Assembly (NCBI GenBank): GCA_964410325.1
Contig: CAYPFN010000018.1
Location: 1-27,816 of the forward strand
Direction of reading: 5' to 3'
Source: CAAFZY01 sp964410325
GTDB lineage: Bacteria > Pseudomonadota > Alphaproteobacteria > RF32 > CAG-239
DNA: 27,816 nt
Position numbers and translations under genes: made by a program. Within the stretch, counting starts at the first letter, position 1, and each line of letters begins with the position of its first letter. The notes under the pieces are model-generated. The model had not been told where the DNA came from. It ran no database searches and saw only the letters and a list, made by a program, of their open reading frames with translations. Of the stretch, positions 1 to 7,600 are shown one piece after another.

Positions 1-135
1 AACTATATCAATATACTCTAAATTGATGCTTGCTGATATGATTTAAGCAAGGAGTTTCCTTGATTGAAATTTTTTTTGCTTATATTATATCAATACATAT
101 ATATACTATTGCTGTAAGTGTTTTAAGGAAAATAC

Positions 136-1131
136 ATGTCAAAAATTTCTGTTGTAGGTATGGGCATATTTGGCACGGCATTGGCTATAACCGCTGTGCG
201 GGCCGGAAATCAGGTTTTAGGCTGGGCGCGAAAAAACGAGGTTGTTGTGGAAATTGAACAAAAGCATTTTAATTCGCGCTATATGCCGGGAGTTCTATTG
301 CCACCTGAAATTAAAGCCACCTCTAACATTGCCGAATTATTTGCATTTTCGGATATTGTTTTGTTATGTGTTTCGGCACAAGCCACGCGTGAGATATTAA
401 AGCAGATTAAACCGTTTGTCGGTCCGAAGACAATATTGGTTCTTTGCGCCAAAGGTATTGAAGCCGAAAGCGGAAAACTCTTATCTGAAGTCGTTGCTGA
501 AGAAATTTCAGATGTTAAAATCGTGGTTTTATCTGGTCCGGGATTTGCTGCTGAAATTGCCAGCTGCAAACTGGCATCCGTAACGATTGCCGGCATAGAA
601 AAAAGTTGTGCAGACAAGGTGCGCGATGCTATAGCCACACCTTATTTTCGACCTTATACCACCACAGATATCATTTCTCCGCAAATCGGCGGCAGTGTTA
701 AAAATGTGATAGCAATTGCTTCCGGGGTGATTGAAGGCGCCGGTTTAGGTGATAGCGCACGGGCAGCATTAATTACGCGCGGTTTACATGAAATGGGCGT
801 TTTGGCACAAACTTTGCACGGCTTACCAGAAACAATGATGGGCATGAGCGGTTTGGGAGATTTAGTTTTAACCGCTAATTGTATGCAGTCCCGTAATTTT
901 AGTTTCGGATATGAAATCGGTATTTGCGGACAGGCTCAAAAAGTAATGGCGGAAAATACCCGTACGGTGGAAGGCATTGCTACCGCCAAAGCCGTCATGA
1001 AAAGGGCAGAAAGTTTAGGTGTTGAAATGCCGATATGCGCAATAATGAATCAGGTTTTGTTTGCCAATATGCCGATTCTCGATGCCATGCACACACTTTT
1101 ACGCCGACCTTATAAAGAAGAAGGTTTTTAG
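136..1131 (+). CDS. gpsA: Glycerol-3-phosphate dehydrogenase [NAD(P)+]
   Basis: Reduces dihydroxyacetone phosphate to sn-glycerol 3-phosphate in the cytoplasm, supplying the backbone for phospholipid synthesis. The 331-residue length is normal for the family. The N-terminal Rossmann fold carries the dinucleotide loop G8-M-G10-I-F-G13. The motif LSGPGFAAEIA is at about residues 134-144. The catalytic-domain segment SVKNVIAIASG contains the expected active-site lysine at about K189, and NTRTVEGIATA lies near the C-terminus. The ATG is preceded by an AAGGAA ribosome-binding site. The gene's stop codon overlaps the stop codon of the decayed DUF4186 gene on the other strand. Identification is by family motifs and is secure. 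Confidence 0.96.
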   Translation: MSKISVVGMGIFGTALAITAVRAGNQVLGWARKNEVVVEIEQKHFNSRYMPGVLLPPEIKATSNIAELFAFSDIVLLCVSAQATREILKQIKPFVGPKTILVLCAKGIEAESGKLLSEVVAEEISDVKIVVLSGPGFAAEIASCKLASVTIAGIEKSCADKVRDAIATPYFRPYTTTDIISPQIGGSVKNVIAIASGVIEGAGLGDSARAALITRGLHEMGVLAQTLHGLPETMMGMSGLGDLVLTANCMQSRNFSFGYEIGICGQAQKVMAENTRTVEGIATAKAVMKRAESLGVEMPICAIMNQVLFANMPILDAMHTLLRRPYKEEGF

Positions 1132-1474
1132 CTGTTCATTTCCTGCTTAACCCAAGCCAAGATTATCTCAATGAGATGCTTTTATTCTGTGGCTGTTAAA
1201 GCGTGGCTAGGTTTGAATTTATGCATTTATACACACATTTGTAGCAACAGCAAGCTGTGGTGTGTTGGACAATAAAGACTAAATACCCGCGCATGAGTGT
1301 TTGTTTGCCGTCATGATAAGGTATTGCCGGTGCTACGCGCTACTAAAGATCAATAGCATGCCAGCGGATGGTTTCCATGCCTTTTCCCTGAACCTAAGCC
1401 TTGTCTTTTTCTTTTAAGCAAAACTGTCGCCGAAAATCTGATTTTGCCAGTTGTGTCAAAACTTTTTCATACAT
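1128..1474 (-). pseudogene. Decayed DUF4186-family gene
   Basis: Read on the minus strand from an ATG at 1472-1474, the frame gives MYEKVLTQLAKSDFRRQF, then LKEKDKA, a TAG, VQGKGMETIRWHAIDL, two TAGs, APAIPYHDGKQTLMRG and VFIVQHTTACCC. This matches the DUF4186 pattern as I remember it (DGKQTPMRGHPVF.AQHATA.CCR.C..KWH). After the cysteine cluster one base is missing in the expected Trp-His codons. Reading on in the shifted frame gives KFKPSHALTATE, a TAA, and KHLIEIILAWVKQEMNS with a final TAA at 1128-1130. That is four in-frame stops plus one frameshift, so no functional product is possible. With the missing base restored the gene would be 348 nt (115 residues), a plausible full length for the family. 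Several changes from the expected residues (P to L, H to Y, A to V, A to T) fit C-to-T or G-to-A drift. The function of DUF4186 is unknown. Confidence 0.82.
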
Positions 1475-1595
1475 AATTTTTTAATATCGTTTTCTGCCGT
1501 TAAAAGCAAGAACGGATTTTTTAACTAAATAAATATGATGGTTTAGGTTGAAAAAAAATATAAACTTGTTAAATTGTACCTCAAAGAGAGAAAAA

Positions 1596-2810
1596 ATGTT
1601 TGATGTTTATAAAGTCAGGAAAGATTTTCCCATATTAAGCCGTCGGATAAAAGGTATGCCGGACGTATATTTGGATTCGGCCGCTTCAGCCCAAAAACCC
1701 AAAAGCGTGATTAATCTCATGAGCCGGATTTATAAAACCTCATATGCCAATGTGCACCGTGGCACTTATGTTTTGGCGGATGAAATTACTGCTGCTTATG
1801 AAGAAGCACGCGCTACAGTACAAAAATTTATTAATGCCACATCAGAAAAAGAAATTGTGTTTACCCGTAATGCGACTGAATCAATCAATCTGGTGGCGGC
1901 AAGCTGGGCAATGGAAAATTTGCATGAAAATGATGAAATTTTGGTTTCTGAAGCCGAACATCATGCAAATTTGATTCCCTGGCAAGTTGTCTGCCAAAAA
2001 AAAGGTTGCCGATTAAAGATTTTTAAAATCGGTGATGACGGTCGTTACCTGCCAGAAGAGTTTGCCAAAAATTTAACGCCACGCCTCAAATTGGTCGCGC
2101 TGACTGGGATGTCTAATGTGTTGGGAACGGTTTTCCCGGTGAAAGAGATAACTGCGGCAGCGCATAAAATCGGCGCCAAAGTGCTGATAGATGCCTGTCA
2201 ACTAGCAGTGCACAGTTCAATTGATGTTCAGGAAATAGATTGTGATTTTATGGCCTTTTCTGGTCATAAGACTTATGGCCCGAGCGGTATCGGCGTGCTT
2301 TACGGCAAAGCTGGAATTTTGGAAAATATGCCGCCTTATCAGACCGGTGGCGATATGGTTGACAAAGTCACTTATCAAAAAACGACTTATGCCGAACCAC
2401 CAGCACGGTTTGAAGCCGGAACTCCAGCAATTGTAGAGGCTATCGGCTTGGGTGAAGCTCTTAAATACATGATGAAACTGGGGATAAATAACATTACCAG
2501 CCATGAACGGGAGCTAACGGTTTATATGCTGCAGAAAACATCGGAGATAAAAGATTTTAAACATATCGGCACGGCTCCGGACAAAGGCGGTGTGTTTGCT
2601 TTTCAGGTCGGCAGCATCCATCCGCAGGATTTGGCTTACGTGTTGGGCAAAGAGGGCGTGGCGATTCGCATAGGTCATCATTGCGCCGAACCTCTGGTTA
2701 ATCGTATGGGATACACATCTTTGGCACGCGCTTCCTTAGGCCTATATACAATCAAAGAAGATATTGACGCTTTTGTTATGGCAGTTAAAAAGGCGCAGCG
2801 TTTTTTCTGA
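1596..2810 (+). CDS. sufS: Cysteine desulfurase SufS (group II)
   Basis: PLP enzyme that removes sulfur from L-cysteine and holds it as a persulfide for transfer to SufE in Fe-S cluster assembly. The ATG at 1596 is chosen over an upstream in-frame TTG at 1548 because AAAGAGAG lies just before it and the product (404 residues, starting MFDVYKVRKDFPILSR) then matches family length. Visible motifs are LDSAASAQKP near the N-terminus, RNATESINLVA, SEAEHHANLIPW with the PLP-stacking histidine, the PLP lysine K225 in SGHKTYGPSGIG, and the catalytic cysteine C363 in RIGHHCAEP. It is the first of three Fe-S genes here, but the scaffold genes sufB, sufC and sufD are not in the window. Confidence 0.96.
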   Translation: MFDVYKVRKDFPILSRRIKGMPDVYLDSAASAQKPKSVINLMSRIYKTSYANVHRGTYVLADEITAAYEEARATVQKFINATSEKEIVFTRNATESINLVAASWAMENLHENDEILVSEAEHHANLIPWQVVCQKKGCRLKIFKIGDDGRYLPEEFAKNLTPRLKLVALTGMSNVLGTVFPVKEITAAAHKIGAKVLIDACQLAVHSSIDVQEIDCDFMAFSGHKTYGPSGIGVLYGKAGILENMPPYQTGGDMVDKVTYQKTTYAEPPARFEAGTPAIVEAIGLGEALKYMMKLGINNITSHERELTVYMLQKTSEIKDFKHIGTAPDKGGVFAFQVGSIHPQDLAYVLGKEGVAIRIGHHCAEPLVNRMGYTSLARASLGLYTIKEDIDAFVMAVKKAQRFF

Positions 2811-2814
2811 TTTG

Positions 2815-2842
2815 TTGACATTGCCGAAGATTAGTTTATAAC
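2815..2842 (+). promoter_or_regulatory. Putative sigma70-type promoter for sufT-sufE operon
   Basis: A perfect TTGACA at 2815-2820 is followed after 16 bp by TATAAC at 2837-2842. It lies directly downstream of the sufS stop and 36 bp before the sufT ATG. Pattern match only, but the -35 is exact and the position is apt. It suggests that sufT and the genes after it can be transcribed independently of sufS. Confidence 0.55.
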
Positions 2843-2877
2843 TATCTGCAACAGTATGTTAGCAAACGAGAAAAGAT

Positions 2878-3297
2878 ATGGCTGCAGAAATAGATGAAAA
2901 TGAAGCGTGGCTTTTACAGGCAATGAGTATTGACGATACGCCACCTGCGGAATATGTGGCAATAGCTGGTCAACCACTGCCGGAAGGCGTACATCCGGCG
3001 AAAATGTATGATATTGTTGAGGCAATTAAAACGGTTTCTGATCCAGAAATTATGATAAATGTTTATGATTTGGGATTGATTTATAAAATTCATCAGGAAG
3101 AATCCGGCGATTTAGCGATTGAAATGACGCTAACGGCACCAGGCTGTCCGGTAGCAGGAATTTTGCCGCAGCAGGTTGCTGATGCCGCTGCAGGGGTTGA
3201 AGGTGTTGGTAAAGTTGAAGTTAAAATAGTTTGGGAGCCAGCTTGGACGCTTGATCGATTAAGCGAAGAGGCTAAGGCCATGCTGGATATGTTTTAA
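2878..3297 (+). CDS. sufT: Fe-S maturation protein SufT (MIP18/DUF59 family)
   Basis: Auxiliary factor in maturation or delivery of Fe-S clusters in the cytoplasm. The 139-residue protein has a variable N-terminal part, then a DUF59/MIP18 domain from about residue 42 on. This is shown by VSDPEIMINVYDLGLIYKI, the conserved MTLTAPGCPVAG with its family cysteine, and the closing VKIVWEPAWTLDRLSEEA. Position between sufS and sufE supports SufT rather than a phenylacetate PaaD-type homologue of the same fold. The ATG at 2878 follows a weak purine-rich stretch (ACGAGAAAAG). Confidence 0.92.
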   Translation: MAAEIDENEAWLLQAMSIDDTPPAEYVAIAGQPLPEGVHPAKMYDIVEAIKTVSDPEIMINVYDLGLIYKIHQEESGDLAIEMTLTAPGCPVAGILPQQVADAAAGVEGVGKVEVKIVWEPAWTLDRLSEEAKAMLDMF

Positions 3298-3321
3298 AAA
3301 AGCGCTTAAGAAGAGAAAAAG

Positions 3322-3729
3322 ATGGAAAATATTGCGGAACTGATTGAAAATTTTTCCATGCTGGAAGATTGGGAAGATAAATATCAATATTTGATTGATT
3401 TAGGTGAAAAATTACCGCCGTTAGCCGAAGAATATAAAACGGATACTTGGAAAGTCAGCGGATGCCAATCCCAAGTCTGGTTGGTTCCGAAATACAAAGA
3501 TGGCATGCTGTCATTTAAGGGAGACAGTGATGCAATTATGGTTAAAGGGATTATTGCTGTGATTTTAGCGATATATTCAAATAAATCTGCACAAGAGATA
3601 AAAAAAATTGAAGTTGGTAAAATTTTTGCTAAACTGGGATTGGAAGAACATTTAAGCCCAAGCCGCCGAAACGGAATGATGTCAATGGTAGATAAAATCC
3701 GTTTTTATGCGGAAAATTCGGAAAAATAA
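3322..3729 (+). CDS. sufE: Sulfur acceptor SufE
   Basis: Accepts persulfide sulfur from SufS and passes it to the Fe-S scaffold, stimulating desulfurase turnover. The 135-residue length is typical. The acceptor cysteine is C48 in KVSGCQSQVWL. The family segments MVKGIIAVILAIYSNKSA and LEEHLSPSRRNGM are present. A purine-rich AAGAAGAGAAAAAG precedes the ATG. The next gene begins 4 bp after the stop, so this and the SucC-like gene are almost certainly co-transcribed. Confidence 0.95.
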   Translation: MENIAELIENFSMLEDWEDKYQYLIDLGEKLPPLAEEYKTDTWKVSGCQSQVWLVPKYKDGMLSFKGDSDAIMVKGIIAVILAIYSNKSAQEIKKIEVGKIFAKLGLEEHLSPSRRNGMMSMVDKIRFYAENSEK

Positions 3730-3733
3730 GCTA

Positions 3734-4936
3734 ATGAATATTCATGAATACCAGGCAAAACAAATTCTAAACCGATACGGCATTAATATTCCCAAAGGCG
3801 GTATTGCTTACACGCCGGGAGAAGCTAAAAGAGTAGCGCAAAGGGTTTCGCCGCGGGGACCCTGGATGATGAAAGCACAAATCCAGTCAGGCGCCAGAGC
3901 GGAGGGGCATTTCATAGAAAAAAAAGCGGGAAGACAAGGTGGCATTCGTTTCCTAACTGGTAGGAAAGATATTTTTGCCGAAGCGCAAAAAATGCTTGGT
4001 TCAACGCTTGTGACAAATCAAACGGGAGCTAAAGGCAAATTAGTCAGCAAAATATATATTGAAGAATATTTCTTGGCAGAACGAACCTTTTATGCCAGTT
4101 TGGTTATAGACAGAATGGTACCCTGTGTTACGTTGTTAATTGCCGCCTCTACGACTAATATCATAGATATGGCGGTTAAGGAGCCAGATAAAATTTTACG
4201 TCTTAATTTAGCCTTGAATGATAAAATAAGTGCCGAGCAGCTCAGACAAATTATAGATTTTTTGGAAGTAGATGAAAAGTGCCGTCCAAATCTCAAAAAG
4301 TTTATTAATGCAATGCATAAGTCTTTTATGGATTTAGATGCAATTATGTTGGAAGTTAATCCGGTCGGCGTAGATAAGTATGGGGAATTGGCAGCTTTAG
4401 ATGCAAAAATTTCGTTTGATGACAATGCTTTGTTCCGTCATCCAGATATCGTTCAGCTACACGATGATTATGAAGACGCCGATCGTGTTTTAAAAGCCAG
4501 AAAATACGGTTTTCAATATCAGGAATTTGATTCGGGCAGTATCGGATGTATTGTTAACGGTGACGGCATAGCTCTTACAATAACCGATATGCTGCACAAT
4601 CGTTCTGAACAAATGGCTTGTTTTTTAAATGTTAAAGGTGGGGTGGATAAAGACAAGATTTCAGCGGGTATTAAAATTATTATGGCTAATCCGCGAGTGG
4701 AAGGTATTTTAATCAATATCTTAGGCGGATTCTTACGCTGTAATCTGGTTGCAGATGGGATTATTTCCGCCGCTTCGGAAGTTGGTTTGAATGTGCCGTT
4801 GATTGTGCGTTTTGAAGGTACAAATAAAGAGGAGGCTTTGGAAATTCTGAAAAATTCTGGTTTGCCAGTCATTATTGCAGAAACAATGGAAGAAGGCGTT
4901 GAGAAACTTCTCAAAGCAATGGAGGAAAGCGACTAA
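3734..4936 (+). CDS. Divergent succinyl-CoA synthetase beta-like protein (ATP-grasp)
   Basis: A SucC-family protein of 400 residues beginning MNIHEYQAKQILNRYGI. The ATG at 3734 gives the canonical SucC N-terminus; an upstream in-frame ATG at 3707 lies inside sufE and is unlikely. Genuine SucC couples CoA-ester chemistry to ADP/ATP through an ATP-grasp domain. Retained here are LVTNQTGAKGKLV, LEVNPV, the LDAKISFDDNALFRHPDI block and RFEGTNKEEA. Changed are the glycine-rich GGRGK-type nucleotide loop (now GARAEGH, residues 53-59), the STEGG segment (now ASTTNII), FLDVGGGA (now FLNVKGGV) and GGIxRCD (now GGFLRCN). It overlaps the SucD-like gene by one base (TAATG). Read together with its altered partner, this is probably not an ordinary SucC, so I give no symbol. 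The mutated loop makes nucleotide binding uncertain. Confidence 0.88.
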   Translation: MNIHEYQAKQILNRYGINIPKGGIAYTPGEAKRVAQRVSPRGPWMMKAQIQSGARAEGHFIEKKAGRQGGIRFLTGRKDIFAEAQKMLGSTLVTNQTGAKGKLVSKIYIEEYFLAERTFYASLVIDRMVPCVTLLIAASTTNIIDMAVKEPDKILRLNLALNDKISAEQLRQIIDFLEVDEKCRPNLKKFINAMHKSFMDLDAIMLEVNPVGVDKYGELAALDAKISFDDNALFRHPDIVQLHDDYEDADRVLKARKYGFQYQEFDSGSIGCIVNGDGIALTITDMLHNRSEQMACFLNVKGGVDKDKISAGIKIIMANPRVEGILINILGGFLRCNLVADGIISAASEVGLNVPLIVRFEGTNKEEALEILKNSGLPVIIAETMEEGVEKLLKAMEESD

Positions 4937-5814
4937 TGTCGATATTAGCAGGTAAAAACACTAAAGTTCTTGTACAAGGAATTACCGGCATGCAGGCATC
5001 TTTCCATGTTAAACGTTCCATTGCGGCTGGCACCAAAATTGTCGCTGGGGTTTCGCCGCGGCGGGGTGGAACAAAATACGGCGGCGTGCCGGTTTTTGAA
5101 ACTGTTAAAGAAGCCATATCGGCAACCGGTGCGACAGCGTCTGTAATGTTTGTTCCGGCGCGTTTTGTTAAAGATGCCGTCCGTGAAGCCGTGGAAGCAG
5201 AATTGGGCGTTGCCGTTACCATAGCATACGGCGTGCCGATTCGAGATATGCTTGAAATAAAAGCCATGTTAAAAGGTTCAAAAACAGTTCTGATTGGCCC
5301 GAATACTCCCGGTGTAATTACGCCCGGTGAAATATGTTTAGGTATTTTTCCGGAAAACATTCATCAACCAGGTAATATTGGTGTTATTTCCCGCTCTTCC
5401 ACCTTAACATATGAAGCTGTTTTGGAAACAGGTCGTGCCGGCTACGGACAATCAACCGTTATCGGTTTAGGCGATGATATTATTATCGGGACGGATTTTG
5501 TTGAATTGTTAAAAAGGTTTCATCAAGATGAACAAACCCAGGCAATTGTTTTGCTTGGAAAATTAGGGGGAACTTTTGAAGAGTTCGCCGCAGAGTATTA
5601 TCAGAATTTATCGGAAAAAAAGCCGATTATCAGCTATGTTGCCGGAACGGTCGCGCCTTTTGATTATAAAATGGGTTATGCTGGCGATATTATTACCCGA
5701 GGCAAAATCACAACTGAAAATAAAAAGGATATTATGCGCCGGGCAGGAATAATCGTTGTCGATAATATTAATGAAATTCATAAACGCTTACAGGAACTAA
5801 ATCTTGCAAAATAG
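4936..5814 (+). CDS. Divergent succinyl-CoA synthetase alpha-like protein lacking active-site His
   Basis: A 292-residue SucD-family protein (MSILAGKNTKVLVQGITG), normal length. In succinyl-CoA synthetase the alpha subunit binds CoA and carries a phospho-histidine in a GHAGA motif. Here that motif reads MGYAGD with Tyr248 in the histidine position (codon TAT at 5677-5679). The glutamate that contacts the phospho-histidine (GEIGG) is Lys209 in GKLGG. Other family loops are also altered: GSQGTFH to GMQASFH, GPNCPG to GPNTPG, SRSGT to SRSST, GGDP to GDDI. The overall fold, CoA-binding N-terminus and IGPN.PGVITPGE block remain. The gene starts within the stop codon of the SucC-like gene, so the two are probably translated as a complex. 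It may be a non-catalytic, regulatory or repurposed CoA-binding complex; the family is secure, the reaction is not. Confidence 0.9.
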   Translation: MSILAGKNTKVLVQGITGMQASFHVKRSIAAGTKIVAGVSPRRGGTKYGGVPVFETVKEAISATGATASVMFVPARFVKDAVREAVEAELGVAVTIAYGVPIRDMLEIKAMLKGSKTVLIGPNTPGVITPGEICLGIFPENIHQPGNIGVISRSSTLTYEAVLETGRAGYGQSTVIGLGDDIIIGTDFVELLKRFHQDEQTQAIVLLGKLGGTFEEFAAEYYQNLSEKKPIISYVAGTVAPFDYKMGYAGDIITRGKITTENKKDIMRRAGIIVVDNINEIHKRLQELNLAK

Positions 5815-5823
5815 ATTTTCGAT

Positions 5824-6552
5824 ATGATTGCGTTTCTAAAAGATATACTGAATTTTCTTCTGCCGCCACGCTGTATATGTTGTGGTAAAATTCTTGCTGA
5901 TGACAACGGTTTATGTCCGGAATGTTTTAAAAAGATAACTTTTATCGGTGCGCCGTATTGCCGGCATTGCGGTCGGCCGTTTAGCGAACGCTCAGCATCA
6001 AATGGAGATATGCTTTGTGCGTCCTGCGTTAAAGAAAAGAAGAGTTTGTTTAGAATGGAACGCTCGGCACTCAAATATAATGCTACCTCTAAAAAGATGA
6101 TTTTAGCATTTAAATTTATGGATAAGACGGAAAATGCTCAGATTTTTGCCAAGTGGCTGAAAATTGCCGGCGAAGATATTTTTAATGCCGGCGTTGATGT
6201 CCTCATGCCAGTTCCCTTACACTACCGCCGCCTGGTAAAAAGACGCTATAACCAGTCAGCATTGTTGGTTTTGGCATTAAGTCGTTCAACTAATATTCCG
6301 GCAGAAATTTCTTCTTTGGTCAAGATTAAAGCCACAAAACCGCAGTCTGCTTTATCAGAGCGAGCCAGAAGAAAAAATATACGAGATGCGTTTAAGGTGA
6401 AATGTCCAGAACAGATACAAGGCAAGCGCATTGCCTTAATAGATGATGTCTTAACTACTGGTTCCACTGTTCGGGAATGCGCTAAAATTTTGCTTGCCGC
6501 CGGTGCGACATCTGTTGATGTTCTGACAGTGACGCGGGTTTATAAAGATTAA
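5824..6552 (+). CDS. comF: ComF-family phosphoribosyltransferase-like protein
   Basis: A 242-residue ComF/GntX-type protein. The N-terminus has a double zinc-ribbon-like region with CICC, CPEC, CRHC and CASC pairs within about residues 15-70. The C-terminal half is a type I phosphoribosyltransferase fold with the PRPP-binding motif IALIDDVLTTGSTVREC at about residues 202-218, and PVPLHYRRLVKRRYNQS before it. In naturally competent bacteria ComF homologues take part in uptake or processing of transforming DNA; in most alphaproteobacteria the role is unproven. It follows the SucD-like gene by 9 bp, so it is likely in the same operon. It converges on the Nudix gene, whose stop lies 3 bp beyond its own. 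The ribosome-binding site is weak. Confidence 0.9.
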   Translation: MIAFLKDILNFLLPPRCICCGKILADDNGLCPECFKKITFIGAPYCRHCGRPFSERSASNGDMLCASCVKEKKSLFRMERSALKYNATSKKMILAFKFMDKTENAQIFAKWLKIAGEDIFNAGVDVLMPVPLHYRRLVKRRYNQSALLVLALSRSTNIPAEISSLVKIKATKPQSALSERARRKNIRDAFKVKCPEQIQGKRIALIDDVLTTGSTVRECAKILLAAGATSVDVLTVTRVYKD

Positions 6553-6555
6553 TCT

Positions 6556-6978
6556 TCAATGGGTGTTTTTTTCAGATAGTTTGATATAAGCTTTGATAAT
6601 CGGAATATCTGCCGGCGAGAACTGGTATTGGAGCATTTCCTGAGGCTTAACCCATTTATATTGTTCGTGTTCACAGACTTTTTTAATTTCCGGACTGTCG
6701 CATTCGGCCAAAAATGCATTAATGACAAAAGAACCAAACGGATAATCGTAAGCCGACTGCATAAATAAATCACCAACCTTAACGGCGATATCCATTTCCT
6801 CCAACAACTCACGCTGTAAACATTGTTCCAGCGTTTCGCCCTCTTCCTGTTTTCCACCAGGAAGTTCCCATAAAAACTCCAAGTCCTTGCCACGTCGTCG
6901 CTGAGCAATCAAAACTTTCCCGCCACACGTAATGATGCCGGCGGAAATTTGCTTTGCTTTTTTATTATTTTCAGTCAT
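6556..6978 (-). CDS. MutT-like Nudix hydrolase (8-oxo-dGTP diphosphatase candidate)
   Basis: A 140-residue Nudix protein. The Nudix box is complete: it starts at GGKQEEGETLEQ and ends RELLEEM, giving the G-x5-E-x7-REuxEExGu pattern with Met in place of the last Gly. The N-terminus, ISAGIITCGGKVLIAQRR, and the LWELPGG lead-in are typical of the MutT branch that hydrolyses oxidised dGTP to the monophosphate, sanitising the nucleotide pool. Substrate is inferred from this resemblance; other (d)NTPs are possible. It lies 10 bp downstream of gcrA on the same strand, so the two probably share a transcript. Confidence 0.9.
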   Translation of the reverse strand: MTENNKKAKQISAGIITCGGKVLIAQRRRGKDLEFLWELPGGKQEEGETLEQCLQRELLEEMDIAVKVGDLFMQSAYDYPFGSFVINAFLAECDSPEIKKVCEHEQYKWVKPQEMLQYQFSPADIPIIKAYIKLSEKNTH

Positions 6979-6988
6979 GAATCAAAAA

Positions 6989-7450
6989 TTATTTTTTTCC
7001 TGGTTTAACATAAGCTAAAGCAGCATGTTCTTCACAATAAGTTTGTCCGCTGCGGATTTTTTTGCCACAAAAGCAAAAACCGTCATCTCGGGGATCGCCG
7101 ACTGGCCAGCGACAGGTATGATTGTCAAGTTCAGTCAGTTTCAAGCAGGCGCTATTAGTGGATGATTTTTCAAAACTAACTGGTTTGGTCCCTGTTTCCG
7201 TATAGGGGGAGCTTTTTTGCGTAGTTTTATTTACTGGTATTTTGCTGCTTGTTTCGGCAACTGTAGGTTTGGCAGATGCCGTCTCTTCTTTTTTCTTAAT
7301 GGGCGAGGGGCGCGCTGTTAAATTCAGGCGATGGACTTTTCCGACAATAGAGTTTTTGGAAACGCCGAGTTGCTTAGCAATTTCATTAGTAGTCAATCCC
7401 TGCTTCCACATTTTTTTCAAATTTTCTACCATTTCATCAGTCCAAGCCAT
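6989..7450 (-). CDS. gcrA: Cell-cycle regulator GcrA
   Basis: Alphaproteobacterial transcription factor that binds RNA polymerase with sigma70 and activates cell-cycle genes at promoters carrying CcrM-methylated GANTC sites. The 153-residue protein begins with the diagnostic MAWTDEMVENLKKMWKQG, then a helix-turn-helix (TNEIAKQLGVSKNSIVGKVHRL) at about residues 20-42. A low-complexity Lys/Thr/Ser linker follows. The C-terminal region has CRWPVGDP and FCFCGKKIRSGQTYCEEHA with the conserved cysteines. The ATG is preceded by AAGGAG on the minus strand. This gene is the best single marker that the host is an alphaproteobacterium. Confidence 0.96.
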   Translation of the reverse strand: MAWTDEMVENLKKMWKQGLTTNEIAKQLGVSKNSIVGKVHRLNLTARPSPIKKKEETASAKPTVAETSSKIPVNKTTQKSSPYTETGTKPVSFEKSSTNSACLKLTELDNHTCRWPVGDPRDDGFCFCGKKIRSGQTYCEEHAALAYVKPGKK

Positions 7451-7600
7451 CGATTTTCTCCTTTGAATAAATGAACTTTTTTCAAGTTTACGGCAAGATT
7501 CATTTTGAGTCCAGATTTAATTATGCAATTAGCACTTTTTTTTATAAAAAAATATGTTATCCTTTAAAACAATTCTAAAAAAACAAATGGTGAAATAAAA

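Noticed and set aside
1..135. Short frame starting at 60 before gpsA.
   Set aside because: It overlaps gpsA in another frame and has no recognisable protein pattern; nothing else was supportable in this leader.
1128..1474. Possibility that the TAG codons in the DUF4186 remnant are read as an amino acid (stop recoding).
   Set aside because: The frame also contains a TAA and a one-base frameshift, and none of the intact genes in the window has an internal TAG in frame.
6549..6908. A 119-codon minus-strand frame overlapping the Nudix gene.
   Set aside because: It is a shifted frame of the Nudix coding sequence, which has a perfect Nudix box.
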